From: Macrostomum hystrix
Lineage: Eukaryota; Platyhelminthes; Macrostomidae
Assembly: GCA_950097015.1 (NCBI GenBank)
Contig: CATNEN010000001.1
Location: 2,375,001 to 2,439,000, forward strand
Reading direction: 5' to 3'
Length of the DNA: 64,000 nucleotides
In this document: piece by piece, positions 11,680-23,900 of the stretch
How the letters are laid out: each line of letters begins with the position of its first letter
Numbering within the stretch: the stretch's first letter is position 1
Notes under the pieces: model-generated
What the model was told of the DNA's origin: nothing
What the model saw: only the letters and a program-made list of their open reading frames with translations
The model's database searches: none
Made by a program: the position numbers and the translations under genes

Positions 11680-12907
11680 GGAGCGATCAAATGCTGGCTG
11701 ACGAGCTGGTTCTCCAGCTTGTGAACTCAGTAAACGTCTATTTATCAGCTGGGGTCATAAATGACAAATCGTTATTTTCTTAACGTTTTAAGCTAGTCGT
11801 CAATTTTTCAGAGATCTTAATTATTCAGAGAATACAGATTTGTAAGTACGAGTATTTACTTACAAAAATGTGCTTTTATGAGTTAAAGAAACTGACGTAT
11901 AATTTTTTCATCTCTTAGAAGTCGTTAACATTTGACTAATTCCTGCTTTGCAGACTATAGTCATCATCATGTATACGAACCATATGATACAAGACTTTAA
12001 TGTAGGCCGATTAAACTGAACGCAAGAAGCAACTAAAGAAGAAACTAAACTGTTGCAAAAAGCAAGTTTAGGTTTGCTAATCATGGATATTTAACAGCTT
12101 CATTTAACAATTGCTGTTCCCGTATGATTATTGACGAAACAATTTACTTCGTGTTTCTCATTGTTTGTAGTGGTTGAGCACCTCATATTGGCTTCTTATT
12201 TCGCATTTAAGATCCAAATTGTAAATTAATAAACGCAACAAAAATTTGATGAGGAAAATAATCGACTGTATGCGTCTTTACTACTTTTTGTAGCCCAAGC
12301 GAGTAGTCCGACGAGAATGTTAACCAGTTTTAAAAAGATAATTTTAAAGTAAAAAGTATTGTAGTCATTTTGTTTTAACACGCTTTTATATGCTGTGTGT
12401 AGCCATTTTTGTTCTATAAAATAAACATTTAAATACAACTTTAACCAAATTAGTGCTTGAATATTTCAGCTTTTTGTTTCAACTTTCGTTTGCCAAGCTT
12501 TTATTACTCTTACATGTAAACTACGTGTGTTGATTGCTTTTACTGCAAATTCAGAATTGTGTGTAACCACTGTGCTACAATAATATAACTTCATGCAATT
12601 TTAACATTTTAGTAAACTCGTTAATAATGTTGCACAATTAATGTCAATATTGTCAACTTTTGTCAGTGTCAGGTTCGCAAAATCCAAACGTTAGAGCGTT
12701 TGTGACGCTCCAGAGATTAATGCCTGTACGAATTTATACATCTACTAAATGCGTATTTGTTTATCTGTGACAGCGTTTTATGGCCAAGGCAATCGACCTA
12801 CAGGAAAACGCTATTAAATCTCATACTTAAGCACGTAGACGAGAAACTAACAGTATCTTTTCCGTGTAGATAATCGTTTCTATATTTATAGCAACGTTCA
12901 GATAGAT
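11680..12907. other. 3' flank of channel copy B, no gene seen
   Basis: AT-rich sequence with no supported gene. Candidate poly(A) hexamers on + lie at 12228-12233 and 12419-12424, about 550 and 740 bp after the stop, implying a long 3' UTR if used. Confidence 0.5.
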
Positions 12908-13259
12908 CAGGGGTCGGCAAACTTTTTAGCGAGCGGGCCACGGAGAGAACCTATAAGGACGACAGCGGGCCGTATTAACTGTAGGAATATGAGAAAGGGG
13001 AGAGATGAGAAATGGGAGAGATGAGACTCCGGATAGACGAGACAGGTGAGGATTGAGCCAGAGATGAGAATAGATAAGACTGGAGAGACGGGAGACACGG
13101 CAGCTAGAGATGAGACAGGGGAGAGATAATTAGACACAGGACAGATAAGACACTAGAGAGATGAGACAGGATACTATAGGTGGTGGAAGGGGCAACGGGC
13201 CAGATTTAGGGGCTACGAGGGCCGCATCTGGCCCGCGGGCCGGAGTTTGCCGACCCCTG
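12908..13259 (-). mobile_element. hAT MITE with internal minisatellite, copy 1
   Basis: Bounded by CAGGGGTCGGCAAACT and its inverse AGTTTGCCGACCCCTG. It is flanked by the perfect 8-bp duplication AGATAGAT (12900-12907 and 13260-13267), the hAT hallmark. The centre holds a short array related to the 16-bp unit of the other copies. It is reversed relative to copies 2, 3 and 5. No transposase is present. Confidence 0.95.
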
Positions 13260-13739
13260 AGATAGATGTTAACCACCTTAAATATTAATCTCAACATGCA
13301 CAAGTAATTATATTTTACCTGCAATACTGTAAGAATCAGTTCAAACTAGTCTCCCCAGACTGAATAGCCGCGGCTGTATCACTGGGTGTACATCTAACCA
13401 ATATTTTCAGGCCCTGAAGTTCTAAGGCGTAATTGCTGTCTATAAATTATGCCTACTGCCATCCGTAGCATAGCTGCATAGTCAAAAAAAAATAACGCAA
13501 AATCAGACTCATTTTTTGCTAATTATTTGATTTTTTCGATATTGCATCTCTTTTAAACAGGAAAGCATAAAATAAATGTATGTATATACAAGTGTGTACA
13601 ATCTAGGAGATTCGAATTCATTAAAAATATGGCTAATCACAAAAGTGCATCAATAAGCAAAGTAAAAATCTCCAATTAAAATAATGGCACTACTTGCCTC
13701 CTATAGGACAAGTTTATCGACTCTAATTTCGTTGGCTAA

Positions 13740-14180
13740 GACAAGTCACGTGACTTCACAGAGAAGGCTTGTAAAATGGAGGAATTCCATAGGCTATTCT
13801 AAAAATAGCAACAGATTAATCACCCCAGCCAATGTTTTGCGACTTCTATCTGAGTGGCATGACTTCATAGAGAAGGCTTGTAAAAAATGGGGAATCCCAT
13901 AGGCTAGTCTAAAAATAGCATCATATTAATCACCCCAGCCAATGTTTTGCGACTTCTATCTGAGTGGCATGACTTCATAGAGAAGGCTTGTAAAAAATGG
14001 GGAATCCCATAGGCTAGTCTAAAAATAGCATCATATTAATCACCCCAGGCAATGTTTTGCGACTTCTATCTGAGTGGCATGACTTCATAGAGAAGCTTGT
14101 AAAAAATGGGGAATCCCATAGGCTAGTCTAAAAATAGCATCATATTAATCACCCCAGCCAATGTTTTGCGACTTCTGAGT
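13740..14180. repeat. 110-bp tandem repeat, about four units
   Basis: The landmark GCGACTTCTATCTGAGTGGC recurs every 110 bp (from about 13840, 13950, 14060, then a shorter last unit). The first unit is diverged and the next ones are nearly identical. It lies downstream of the ENT gene. No coding function is inferred. Confidence 0.9.
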
Positions 14181-14436
14181 GGTCCTTGATTTATTACCTG
14201 TCACAGCGAAGCTTTAAAAAAGTTACTGCTTAAAAAAACTAACGAACATGCAGTGGTAGGCAGAAAATCGTTGTAAAAATAGTTTTTTTACTTTTATAGT
14301 TTTTTAGTGGGTAAACGGAACAAAGAGTAAGAAGCATTACTTTTTAGTTCGTTTAAAACCATTTTCACCTATTGAGAATTGCTTTGCTAACATTAACTGA
14401 CTTAAACACACGAATTAGAGGATATGATTGTAGATT

Positions 14437-17400
14437 TTATTTAGCACCAACGGAGAATAGGAACGATAGTCCGGAGCCCGTGCATGAGCCCATCACGGCG
14501 CACATGCTCATAATAGCTCCATGAGTCTCAGCCAGTCCAACGGGAGATTCTTCCGAAGCTCGCATAAAACACAGAGAGAACAGGTAGCCATTGGTTAGGC
14601 CAAACAGGGACACTAGTACTGGCGGTGCCCAGTCCCAGACAAACAGCAGCGGCAGTCTGTTTGTCCGGCCGATACCAGGCGCCGTGCTATAGCACATCAG
14701 GAATAGAGGAACAAATAGTAGACGCAGAAGGGCGAATACTACTAGAGACACTCGCGACCTGCGACAAGCGCCGGGCATCGGCAAGGCGATGGTGAGCAGT
14801 CTGCCTAGCAGGTCGAAACTGTTGAAAGCTAGGAAACAACTCAGCGGAGAATAGAGCAGCCATTCGTCAGAGATGGGTGCCAGTGTGCTCAGCAGGGTTG
14901 GGTACAGGGTTAGGGTGACGGCCAGTACTGTGAAAGCCCCGATACCCGGTCCAGCCAGGTGTCGCCAGGAGGGTGAGAGGCGGCGACGACCCTGTCTGAC
15001 TGAGTCGACGGTGGCTGCTAGGCTCTGCGTCTGCGGCTCCTGGTGGCTGACTGGAGGCCGTGAATCTGTGAGACTCTCGCCTGTGAAAATGATGAGGCAG
15101 ATAACGGATTAACAAGACGTCCAAGGAAGCCGATAAGATTTATCTTCAGTATGAACTGGACTGTACGTTACATTAGATCGCTAATCGTTACATTTAACTT
15201 TGAGTTTGACGTGCACATTTGAACCAACATTTATTTATATTATATATTATAATATAGGGGGTACTAAGTGTCACCAAATGATGTGCCACTGCCCGCAGCC
15301 CTCCTGCAGTTATTATTTTTATTATTCCTTTAAGCCCAGACTCGAACTCGCGACCTCCGCAGCTCCAACCATAGCCGCAACTAGACAGGCACTAATAGAT
15401 TTACCTCTAGCTAGCCGCAGGTTGTAGGCCACAAAGCTGAGCCTTCTAAGCAGCACATAGCCGGCTAGGCACATCAGCAGCAGCAGGGTGGCCAGTAGAA
15501 AGTAAAGAAAGGCTGCAGATTTTGGCCGGCTGCCAATCACCAGGCTGAGCGTGTAGGCAACAGCCGCGATGACACCGCCGGCCGCCTGGCCGAGTGTAAC
15601 GGCATTCGTGTACCGCTTAGGCAGCATGGCAGCCAGGCCGAACAGGGAGCCTTGAATGACAGCGCCGCTGCCGCTCATGAAGGCCACCGAGGCCAGGGTG
15701 GCCCAGAAAAACTCGCGCTGATCTGCGGAATCACAATTTTATCTGTTATTAGAGAGGCCTTGCCGGAACTATTTATCTATAGGGGCTGCGTCCAAGGGGA
15801 TGGTTATTATGGATTCGGGGTCTTCATCGAGACTTATGAGGATTAGGGAGAGTGATGACTGGGATCTAGGAGAGCGATTAGGGATTTGGCAGTGCTATTA
15901 GGGATTTAGGAGAGCGATTAGGGATTTAGGAGAGCGATTAGGGATTTGGGAGAGCGATTGGGTATTAAGGAGAGCGATTGGGGATTTGGGATTAGAAAGA
16001 ACGATTAGGGACTTGGGAGAACCATTAGAGATTTGGGAGATCGCCTAAACTGATTAGGAGAGCGATTAGGGATTTGGGAGAACCATTAGAGATTTGGGAG
16101 ATCGCCTAAACTGATTAGGAGAGCGATTAGGGATTTGGGAGAACCATTAGAGATTTGGGAGATCGCCTAAACTGATTAGGAGAGCGATTAGGGATTTGGG
16201 AGAACCATTAGAGATTTGGGAGATCGCCTGAACTGATTAGGAGAGCGATTAGGGATTTGGGATTAGAAAGAACGATTAGGGACTTGGGAGAACCATTAGA
16301 GATATGGGAGATCGCCTAAACTGATTAGGAGAGCGATTAGGGATTTGGGAGAACCATTAGAGATTTGGAAGATCGCCTAAACTGATTAGGAGGGCGATTA
16401 GGGATTTGGGAGAACCATTAGAGATTTGGGAGATCGCCTAAACTGATTAGGAGGGCGATTAGGGACTTGGGAGAACCATTAGAGATTTGGGAGATCGCCT
16501 AAACTGATTAGGAGAGCAATTAGGGATTTGGGAGAACCATTAGAGATTTGGGAGATCGCCTAAACTGATTAGGAGAGCGATTAGGGATTTGGGAGAACCA
16601 TTAGAGATTTGGGAGATCGCCTAAACTGATTAGGAGAGCGATTAGGGATTTGGGAGAACCATTAGAGATTTGGGAGATCGCCTAAACTGATTAGGAGAGC
16701 GATTAGGGATTTGGGAGAACCATTAGAGATTTGGGAGATCGCCTGAACTGATTAGGAGAGCGATTAGGGATTTGGGATTAGAAAGAACGATTAGGGACTT
16801 GGGAGAACCATTAGAGATATGGGAGATCGCCTAAACTGATTAGGAGAGCGATTAGGGATTTGGGAGAACCATTAGAGATTTGGAAGATCGCCTAAACTGA
16901 TTAGGAGGGCGATTAGGGATTTGGGAGAACCATTAGAGATTTGGGAGATCGCCTAAACTGATTAGGAGGGCGATTAGGGACTTGGGAGAACCATTAGAGA
17001 TTTGGGAGATCGCCTAAACTGATTAGGAGAGCAATTAGGGATTTGGGAGAACCATTAGAGATTTGGGAGATCGCCTAAACTGATTAGGAGAGCGATTAGG
17101 GATTTGGGAGAACCATTAGAGATTTGGGAGATCGCCTAAACTGATTAGGAGGGCGATTAGGGATTTGGGAGATCGCCTAAACTGATTAGGAGAGCAATTA
17201 GGGATTTGGGAGAACCATTAGAGATTTGGGAGATCGCCTAAACTGATTAGGAGAGCGATTAGGGATTTGGGAGAACCATTAGAGATTTGGGAGATCGCCT
17301 AAACTGATTAGGAGGGCGATTAGGGATTTGGGAGATCGCCTAAACTGATTAGGAGAGCGATTAGGGATTTGGGAGAACCATTAGAGATTTGGGAGATCGC

Positions 17401-18290
17401 CTAAACTGATTAGGAGAGCGATTAGGGATTTGGGATTAGAAAGAACGATTAGGGACTTGGGAGAACCATTAGAGATTTGGGAGATCGCCAAACCGGTTAG
17501 GAGAGCGATTAGGGATTTGGGAGATCGCCTAAACTGATTAGGAGAGCGATTAGGGATTTGGGATTAGAAAGAACGATTAGGGACTTGGGAGAACCATTAG
17601 AGATTTGGGAGATCGCCAAACCGGTTAGGAGAGCGATTAGGGATTTGGGAGATCGCCTAAACTGATTAGGGAGAGCGATTGAGGGTTAGGGAGAACGATT
17701 AGGGATTTAGGAGAGCGATTGGGGATTTCATAGAACGATGAGGGATTTGGGAGTTTGGGGATCTGGGAGAGCGATGAGTGCGGAATAAGGATTTGGGAAT
17801 AGACGATAGTTACCATCGTAAGGCACTCACGCATGTCGGTGTCAACCAACACGAAGGCTGTGGAGCAGGTGAACATGACAATCATGAGGATCAGGGCTAC
17901 CACCATTCGACAAGAATTGCTAATCCTACCAGCAGCGGCAGCATTGACTAGTACACAGAGAACCCCTGGCACATTGCTGAACACAGCCAGATTGCTTTCA
18001 AAGGTTTGCCTCATCCAGGCCTCATCCGGCTGGCCAGTGATGGCACTAACGTTTCTCAGCTTAAAATCGAAATAGCTCTTAGCCGTAGTGAAGAAGTTCC
18101 AGGGCAGCAGGGTGCCAATGCCGAGCAGATTGAACAGCAGGAGGGCGGCGTAGAACCTATCAGAGTCCGGGTCTACATCGTGTCTCCGAGGCGACAACAG
18201 CAGAGGCTGGTCATCGTCAGGTGCGTCATTAGCAACATCGGATCTATCCGGTACGGGCTGTTGTGGAATAGTATTCAGAGTGTGCTGCAT
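14437..18290 (-). CDS. SLC29A: Equilibrative nucleoside transporter (SLC29/ENT family)
   Basis: Predicted plasma-membrane facilitator of nucleoside transport. Exons on -: 17831-18290 (ATG at 18290), 15405-15722 and 14437-15080 (TAA). Splice sites are GT-AG and phases join, giving 473 aa, close to the family's roughly 456. Exon 1 has a hydrophilic head with a DDDQPLLLSP acidic/dileucine-type stretch, then the ENT signature GIGTLLPWNFFTTAKSYF in TM1. Exon 2 has GSGAVIQGSLFGLAAMLP, the conserved TM4-5 block. Exon 3 has LRLLFVPLFLMC, FGLTNGYLFSLCFM and ETHGAIMSM, the TM8-11 signatures. The AATAAA overlapping the stop (14436-14441 on -) may be the poly(A) signal. Intron 1 (2.1 kb) is almost wholly a minisatellite and intron 2 contains a SINE fragment. 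Substrate specificity cannot be read. Confidence 0.93.
15262..15395 (-). mobile_element. SINE fragment in ENT intron 2
   Basis: On - there is a tRNA-like head with A-box-like TTGCGGCTATGGTTGGAGC and B box GCGAGTTCGAGTCTGGG. The adjoining block AAATGATGTGCCACTGCCCG with a TTATTATTTTTATT run resembles the tail of the element at 9675-10055. Confidence 0.5.
15845..17790. repeat. 61-bp higher-order minisatellite filling ENT intron 1
   Basis: About 30 copies of a 61-bp unit, itself made of three related sub-units (GATTAGGAGAGC; GATTAGGGATTTGGGAGAAC; CATTAGAGATTTGGGAGATC). A variant insert, GATTAGAAAGAACGATTAGG, recurs at about 16262, 16784, 17433 and 17568, showing amplification of blocks several units long. 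Both edges decay to simpler units. Confidence 0.95.
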
Positions 18291-18574
18291 TACCGAAAGG
18301 TATTAGCTAATATTCAATTTCAAAGACTTTCTGCTAACTTTAAGCTTCAGCTTTGGCTTCGGCTGAAATGTTAAATTCGGTATCGGCGCTGCGAATCTGT
18401 CTCTACGCAGCATATTTCTATTCGTTAGGAGTTGAAAATAGAAACTGAAAGATAATATAAATATACTAGCAAACACTGCATATACGTAGATATGAATTTA
18501 GATATGCATGCAGCTGTTAGCTGTACCTAGAATTCTAATTAGCATAGAATGTGGGAATGTGGGAAAATTTAGAT

Positions 18575-19313
18575 CAGGGGTCGGCAAACTCCGGCCCGCG
18601 GGCCAGATGCGGCCCTCGAAGCTCCCGAATCCGGCCCTTTGCCCCTTCTGACATCTACAGTGTCCTGCTTCATCTTTCTCGTGTCTAATCTCTCCCGTGT
18701 CTAATCTCTCCCGTGTCTCATCTCTCCCGTGTCTAATCTCTCCCGTGTCTCATCGCTCTCATGTCTAATCTCTCCCGTGTCTCATCGCTCTGATGTCTAA
18801 TCTCTCCCGTGTCTCATCGCTCTCATGTCTAATCTCCCCCGTGTCTAATCTCTCCTTTGTCTCATCTCTCCCGTGTCTCATCTCTCCCGTGTCTAATCTC
18901 TCCTTTGTCTCATCTCTCCCGTGTCTGATCTCTCCTGTGCCTTATCTCTCCCGTGTCTCATCTCTCCCGTGTCTAATCTCTCCTTTGTCTTATCTCTCCC
19001 GTGTCTCATCTCTCCCGTGTCTAATCTCTCCTTTGTCTTATCTCTCCCGTGTCTAATCTCTCCTTTGTCTTATCTCTCCCGTGTCTCATCTCTCCCGTGT
19101 CTCATCTCTCCCGTGTCTAATCTCTCCTTTGTCTTATCTCTCCCGTGTCTAATCTCTCCCGTGTCTCATCTCTCCCGTGTCTAATCTCTCCTGTGTCTTA
19201 TCTCTCCCGTGTCTCATCTCTCCCCTATCTCATATTTATACAGTCAATGCGGCCCGCTGTCGTCTTTTAGGTTCTCTCTTTGGCCCGCCAGCAAATAAGT
19301 TTGCCTACCCCTG
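18575..19313 (+). mobile_element. hAT MITE with internal minisatellite, copy 2
   Basis: Starts CAGGGGTCGGCAAACTCC and ends GTTTGCCTACCCCTG. The 8-bp target duplication ATTTAGAT is perfect (18567-18574 and 19314-19321). The interior holds about 30 copies of a 16-bp unit (CTCATCTCTCCCGTGT or CTAATCTCTCCTTTGT). It lies between the 5' end of ENT and the 3' end of PLOD. Confidence 0.96.
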
Positions 19314-19744
19314 ATTTAGATCTTTATGGAGGACTGGGAGCTATCGAAAAGTAGGCAGTGGGCTGTTAGTCAAAACACTTATTGCTACCTTTCATAAATA
19401 TAGGATACCGATTTCAATAAACTACTAGAAACAAAAGTAGCCATGTTTAAAAATGAAACTCAGAACCTATAAACTGAAGCTCCTGGTTTCCAGTATTTGA
19501 ATTACTTGAAAAATAAATACACAGAAAGACGAAAACAATAAGTTAATTATAAAGCGAAAACGAACTATCAAGGTTTATGCATGCATTTAATCGAATATAT
19601 TTTATATTAAAATTCAATTTTGGACACTACGACAATAATAAGAAAGAACGTTTGATGCAACTGTTAATCAATGTCATGCCAATCTGAACTAGACTGAAAA
19701 AAACATTGATAAAATGGTTGCTTAAACCAACTAAATAATATATT

Positions 19745-19930
19745 AAACTCTAATAATCCACATTCCTGATCTAATTATCCACATCTAAATCTAACAATCC
19801 AGATCCCAAATCTAAGAATCCAGATCCCAAGTCTAAGAATCTAGATCCCAAATCTAAGAATCCAGATCCCAAATCTAAGAATCCAGATCCCAAATCTAAG
19901 AATCCAGATCCCAAATCTAAGAATCTACTA
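19745..19930. repeat. 21-bp minisatellite
   Basis: About nine copies of AAATCTAAGAATCCAGATCCC. The period is a multiple of three, so it gives a meaningless open frame on -. Confidence 0.9.
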
Positions 19931-20962
19931 CTGATTGCACACGCAAGACGTCGTATGGTTGGCTCACACAAACAGTTTTGTTGCGAATGAAATATAGGAT
20001 AAAAAGTCGTGAAAAAACGGCTAATACTTTTCGGTCAGAGAAATGGTATAACAAAGCCTACAGGTAGATAAAAGTAAATAAAGTGGACAAGCGCACAGCA
20101 AACAGTTGCATGCGATTCGATGTGCCAAAAAGGTGCATAGAATAGTAGTTACAAGTGAAGGCTAGAACAGCTACTTTTGCAACTGATTTAAGAGGCCAGT
20201 CAACCAATAAACAAACAAAACAAACAAAGTTTCCGATGTCAAACCGTAAGAAGAATTACAGTAACAAAAATGTGACCAAAGCTGTTTGTTTCGTGTTCTC
20301 TAGACCCTACTTAAAGTAGCGTGATTTGAGCAAAGTCTTACAGAGAGTGTTTTAATCGAACAGAACATGCATAAAACAAATATCCGATATGTATTGAAAA
20401 AAAGATAAATACGATGCTAAAAATAACACAAAATTGTCTAAAGTCGTCGAATTTTCAGAAGGCTTGGAAGATTCTTGGTAAAAAAAGGCGTTTCTTACGA
20501 CACAAACAGAAGACTAGTAATTGCTTTGTTAGAACCATTGTTAAATAAAAGGTTTGCTAAAGCATTTGAGTGATAAAAATAAAACAAAATGACCTGATGC
20601 GATTCACTGCAAACGACGAAGGGTAAATTTTTTGTCGCAGAATCATGCAAAAAGTAAAAAAACTGATGTTAGCCTTGGAAAGGGCAAAACTTTTTCACTG
20701 GTCTTAAAACGAGTCTTTGAAGTTCCCGATATGTATCGAAAAGCTCGTAGCCAAAGCTCAGATAATAATAGAATATGTTCTTCATGCAAATCGTTGCATG
20801 ATTCTGTCATGCAAAAACTATTATATTCACTGGTCTTTTAGGATCTTAAAATTCTTCGACGTTTCCGATATGTATCGAAAAACGAAACTTGTTTGTCCGA
20901 TATGTATCGAAAAACTCGTAGCCAAGGCACAGATAATACTATAATATGTCCTTATTCAGCAA
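19931..20962. other. PLOD 3' flank with repeated CCGATATGTATCGAAAA motifs
   Basis: No gene is seen. The motif CCGATATGTATCGAAAA occurs at 20726, 20865 and 20897, with a variant at 20384. Around the motif a longer block (CTCGTAGCCAA, CAGATAATA, AATATGTYCTT) is duplicated at about 20743 and 20915, so this is an old, decayed repeat cluster. Confidence 0.6.
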
Positions 20963-23900
20963 TTACGGATTAACAAAGGTGACAAAGATATAACGCACAC
21001 CTTTAGTGACTTCCAGTCCCTCGTGCAGGTGAGTGATCCTGCCGGGATGCACGAAAGCCCAGCCGACGCGGGGCGACAGCACCGAGCAATTGTACCTGGG
21101 GAATCGGCAGCCGCCGCCTTCGAAGTCGACGCCGACCTGGTTTAGCGCCAAGTTGACAGTGTAGTCCGAGGCGTCGTGATGCGGCCGCAAGTCCTTCTGC
21201 TCCTCCGGATGATAGCGGACCACAAAATTCATGCGGGCCCATGGCTTATCATTGTAGCCTTGGAATAGTTTCACCTGCAGCGGGTGCACGTATTTAACTA
21301 GGAAGTGAAGCCACTGCGGCTCGAAGCCGACCTGTCGCATGTGGATATCGCGAGTTGGCACATTTTCGTAGCCGCCCTCTAGGCGCGGATCGGTATTAGT
21401 ACCGTCCGACCATCTGCGGGTGGAAGATGCGGCTAGTTTGGAATTGGTCATGCGCGCATCACTCTACTGATAGTAGGATCTGTAGAAAAAGTAAGCATTT
21501 TTATATAATTTCTAACGGTGCAAGTAAAGATGTTATTTATGTATTTATTCTCTACTTCAGCTTTTGTTGAATATATTATGTATATACTGAATATATACTA
21601 AATAGATCGTTAACTGAAGGAATGGTGATGTAAAATTGCATTAATTAGAAAAAAACATTGTCTGATGGACCAGGCGTTCAGGATCGTCATTTTTGCTTCG
21701 AGGCGTTCAGGACTGTCTGTCTATGGCCTAACCTCGCTCATTTGGGATTAGACAATTATGCAGGATTATTCGTCGTATAAAATAGAACTGGAGCAGCTTA
21801 TTTAAAGCCAATTTCTAGTCAATCGTGCAGGATTGTCCTTGTCTATGGCCCAGATTGCGACATCAGGGTCATTCAGGCATATAATGATATTTTTCAATGG
21901 CTGAGTCGTGCGTCTATGGCAAAAACAAATAACTTTTGCCCCAATGACCCACCCTTCAGCCATTGAAAAATATCATTATACTCGTATGCCTGAATGACCC
22001 TGATGTCGCAATCTGGGCCATAGACAAGGACAAAGACAAAGAATAATTAACTAGCTGATATGAAATCACGTGGCCTAAAACAGCTGATATGAAATCACGT
22101 GGCCTAAAACAGCTGATATGAAATCACGTGGCCTAAAACAGCTGATATGAAATCACGTGGCCTAAAACAGCTGATATGAAATCACGTGACATAAAACAGC
22201 TGATATGAAATCACGTGACCCAAAAACAGCTGATATGAAATCACGTGACTCAAAAACAGCTGATATGAAATCACGTGACCAAAAAAACTGCTGATATGAA
22301 ATCACGTGACATAAAACAGCTGATATGAAATCACGTGACCCAAAAACAGCTGATATGAAATCACGTGACCCAAAAACAGCTGATATGAAATCACGTGACA
22401 TAAAACAGCTGATATGAAATCACGTGACCCAAAAACAGCTGATATGAAATCACGTGACCCAAAAACAGCTGATATGAAATCACGTGACCTAAAACAGCTA
22501 ATATAAATTCTCCATAAAATGTCCAGTTTAGCTGTCGCAGATTTCTGAACATCTTTAGAAACTTGGTTGAAATGATTCCGTAGTGGAAACCAGCAAAGAA
22601 AGCATTCCAAGCAAATTTAAGCATCATTTGGTTATTTTTATTATTTCAATTTCGATAATGAGATAACAGAAAACTCTGACAAACCTTCCGAAGGACTCCA
22701 TAAGGGCCACCAGATCTGAGCAGAATTTCGGCGAAACCAACGGCAGCCAGAACACATCCGGGCAGGGCTGCTCAAAATCTGCCAGCTGAGCGTCCTCTGC
22801 AGCGAAGCGCCAATAATCACTGCTGATATATTTCAGCTCCCAGTCTAAAGGATTAGACCAGATCTCCCAAAGATCGTTGCTGGCGTGACTTGTTGTGGTG
22901 TTAGCATTGTCAGTCAGGTGACCAAATAGTTGAACATTGAGTACGTGCATGAATACGTAGTTAGAACGAGCGAGGGCTGCAAAATCCACGTCATAATCGA
23001 CGCCTTTGACGGCTAAACGGGTGGAATCGAAGGCGCCAGCTTTGAGTAGTATTCCGGCTGCCCACCTGGACACCAGATAAGCTGTGGACACGTAGGGCAC
23101 ATTCCACAGGCCGCGACGGGCATCGCTAACGATGTCCAAGTAGTCGTCGGATCTGCGTCAAGTTTGGAGAGATGGCGAGTAGGCCTTGAAATCCGAACCA
23201 GATTGTATCAGAATGGCAACCAGAATCCCATTGGTCTATGAAATTCCAATCACATTCTGTCAAATCAGTTCGTTGAAATAATCCCAACCAGATTCCCTGG
23301 ATCGTTAAAAATCCCCAACCAGATTCCTCACATCGTTTAAAATCCCAAGTAGATTCCTCAAATCGTTTGAATTCTAAGTAGATTCCTCAAATCGTTTAAA
23401 ATCCCAAGTACATTCCTCAAATCGTTTAAAATCCCAAGTAGATTCCTCAAATCGTTCGAATTCCAAGTAGATTCCTCAAATCGTTTAAAATCCCAAGTAG
23501 ATTCTTTAAATCGCTAAAAATCCCAACCACACTCCCTCAGATCATTGAAATCCCAACCAGACTCCCTCAGATCATTGAAATCCCAACCAGACACCCTCAG
23601 ATAGTTGAAATCCCAACCAGACTCCCTCAGATAGTTGAAATCCCAACCAGACTCCCTCAGATAGTTGAAATCCCAACCAGACTCCCTCAGATAGTTGAAA
23701 TCCCAACCAGACTCCCTCAGATAGTTGAAATCCCAACCAGACTCCCTCAGATAGTTGAAATCCCAACCAGACTCCCTCAGATAGTTGAAATCCCAACCAG
23801 ACTCCCTCAGATAGTTGAAATCCCAACCAGACTCCCTCAGATAGTTGAAATCCCAACCAGACACCCTCAGATAGTTGAAATCCCAACCAGACTCCCTCAG

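Noticed and set aside
15845-17790. CRISPR-like regular repeats
   Set aside because: There are no unique spacers between units; direct tandem repeats in a spliced eukaryotic gene.
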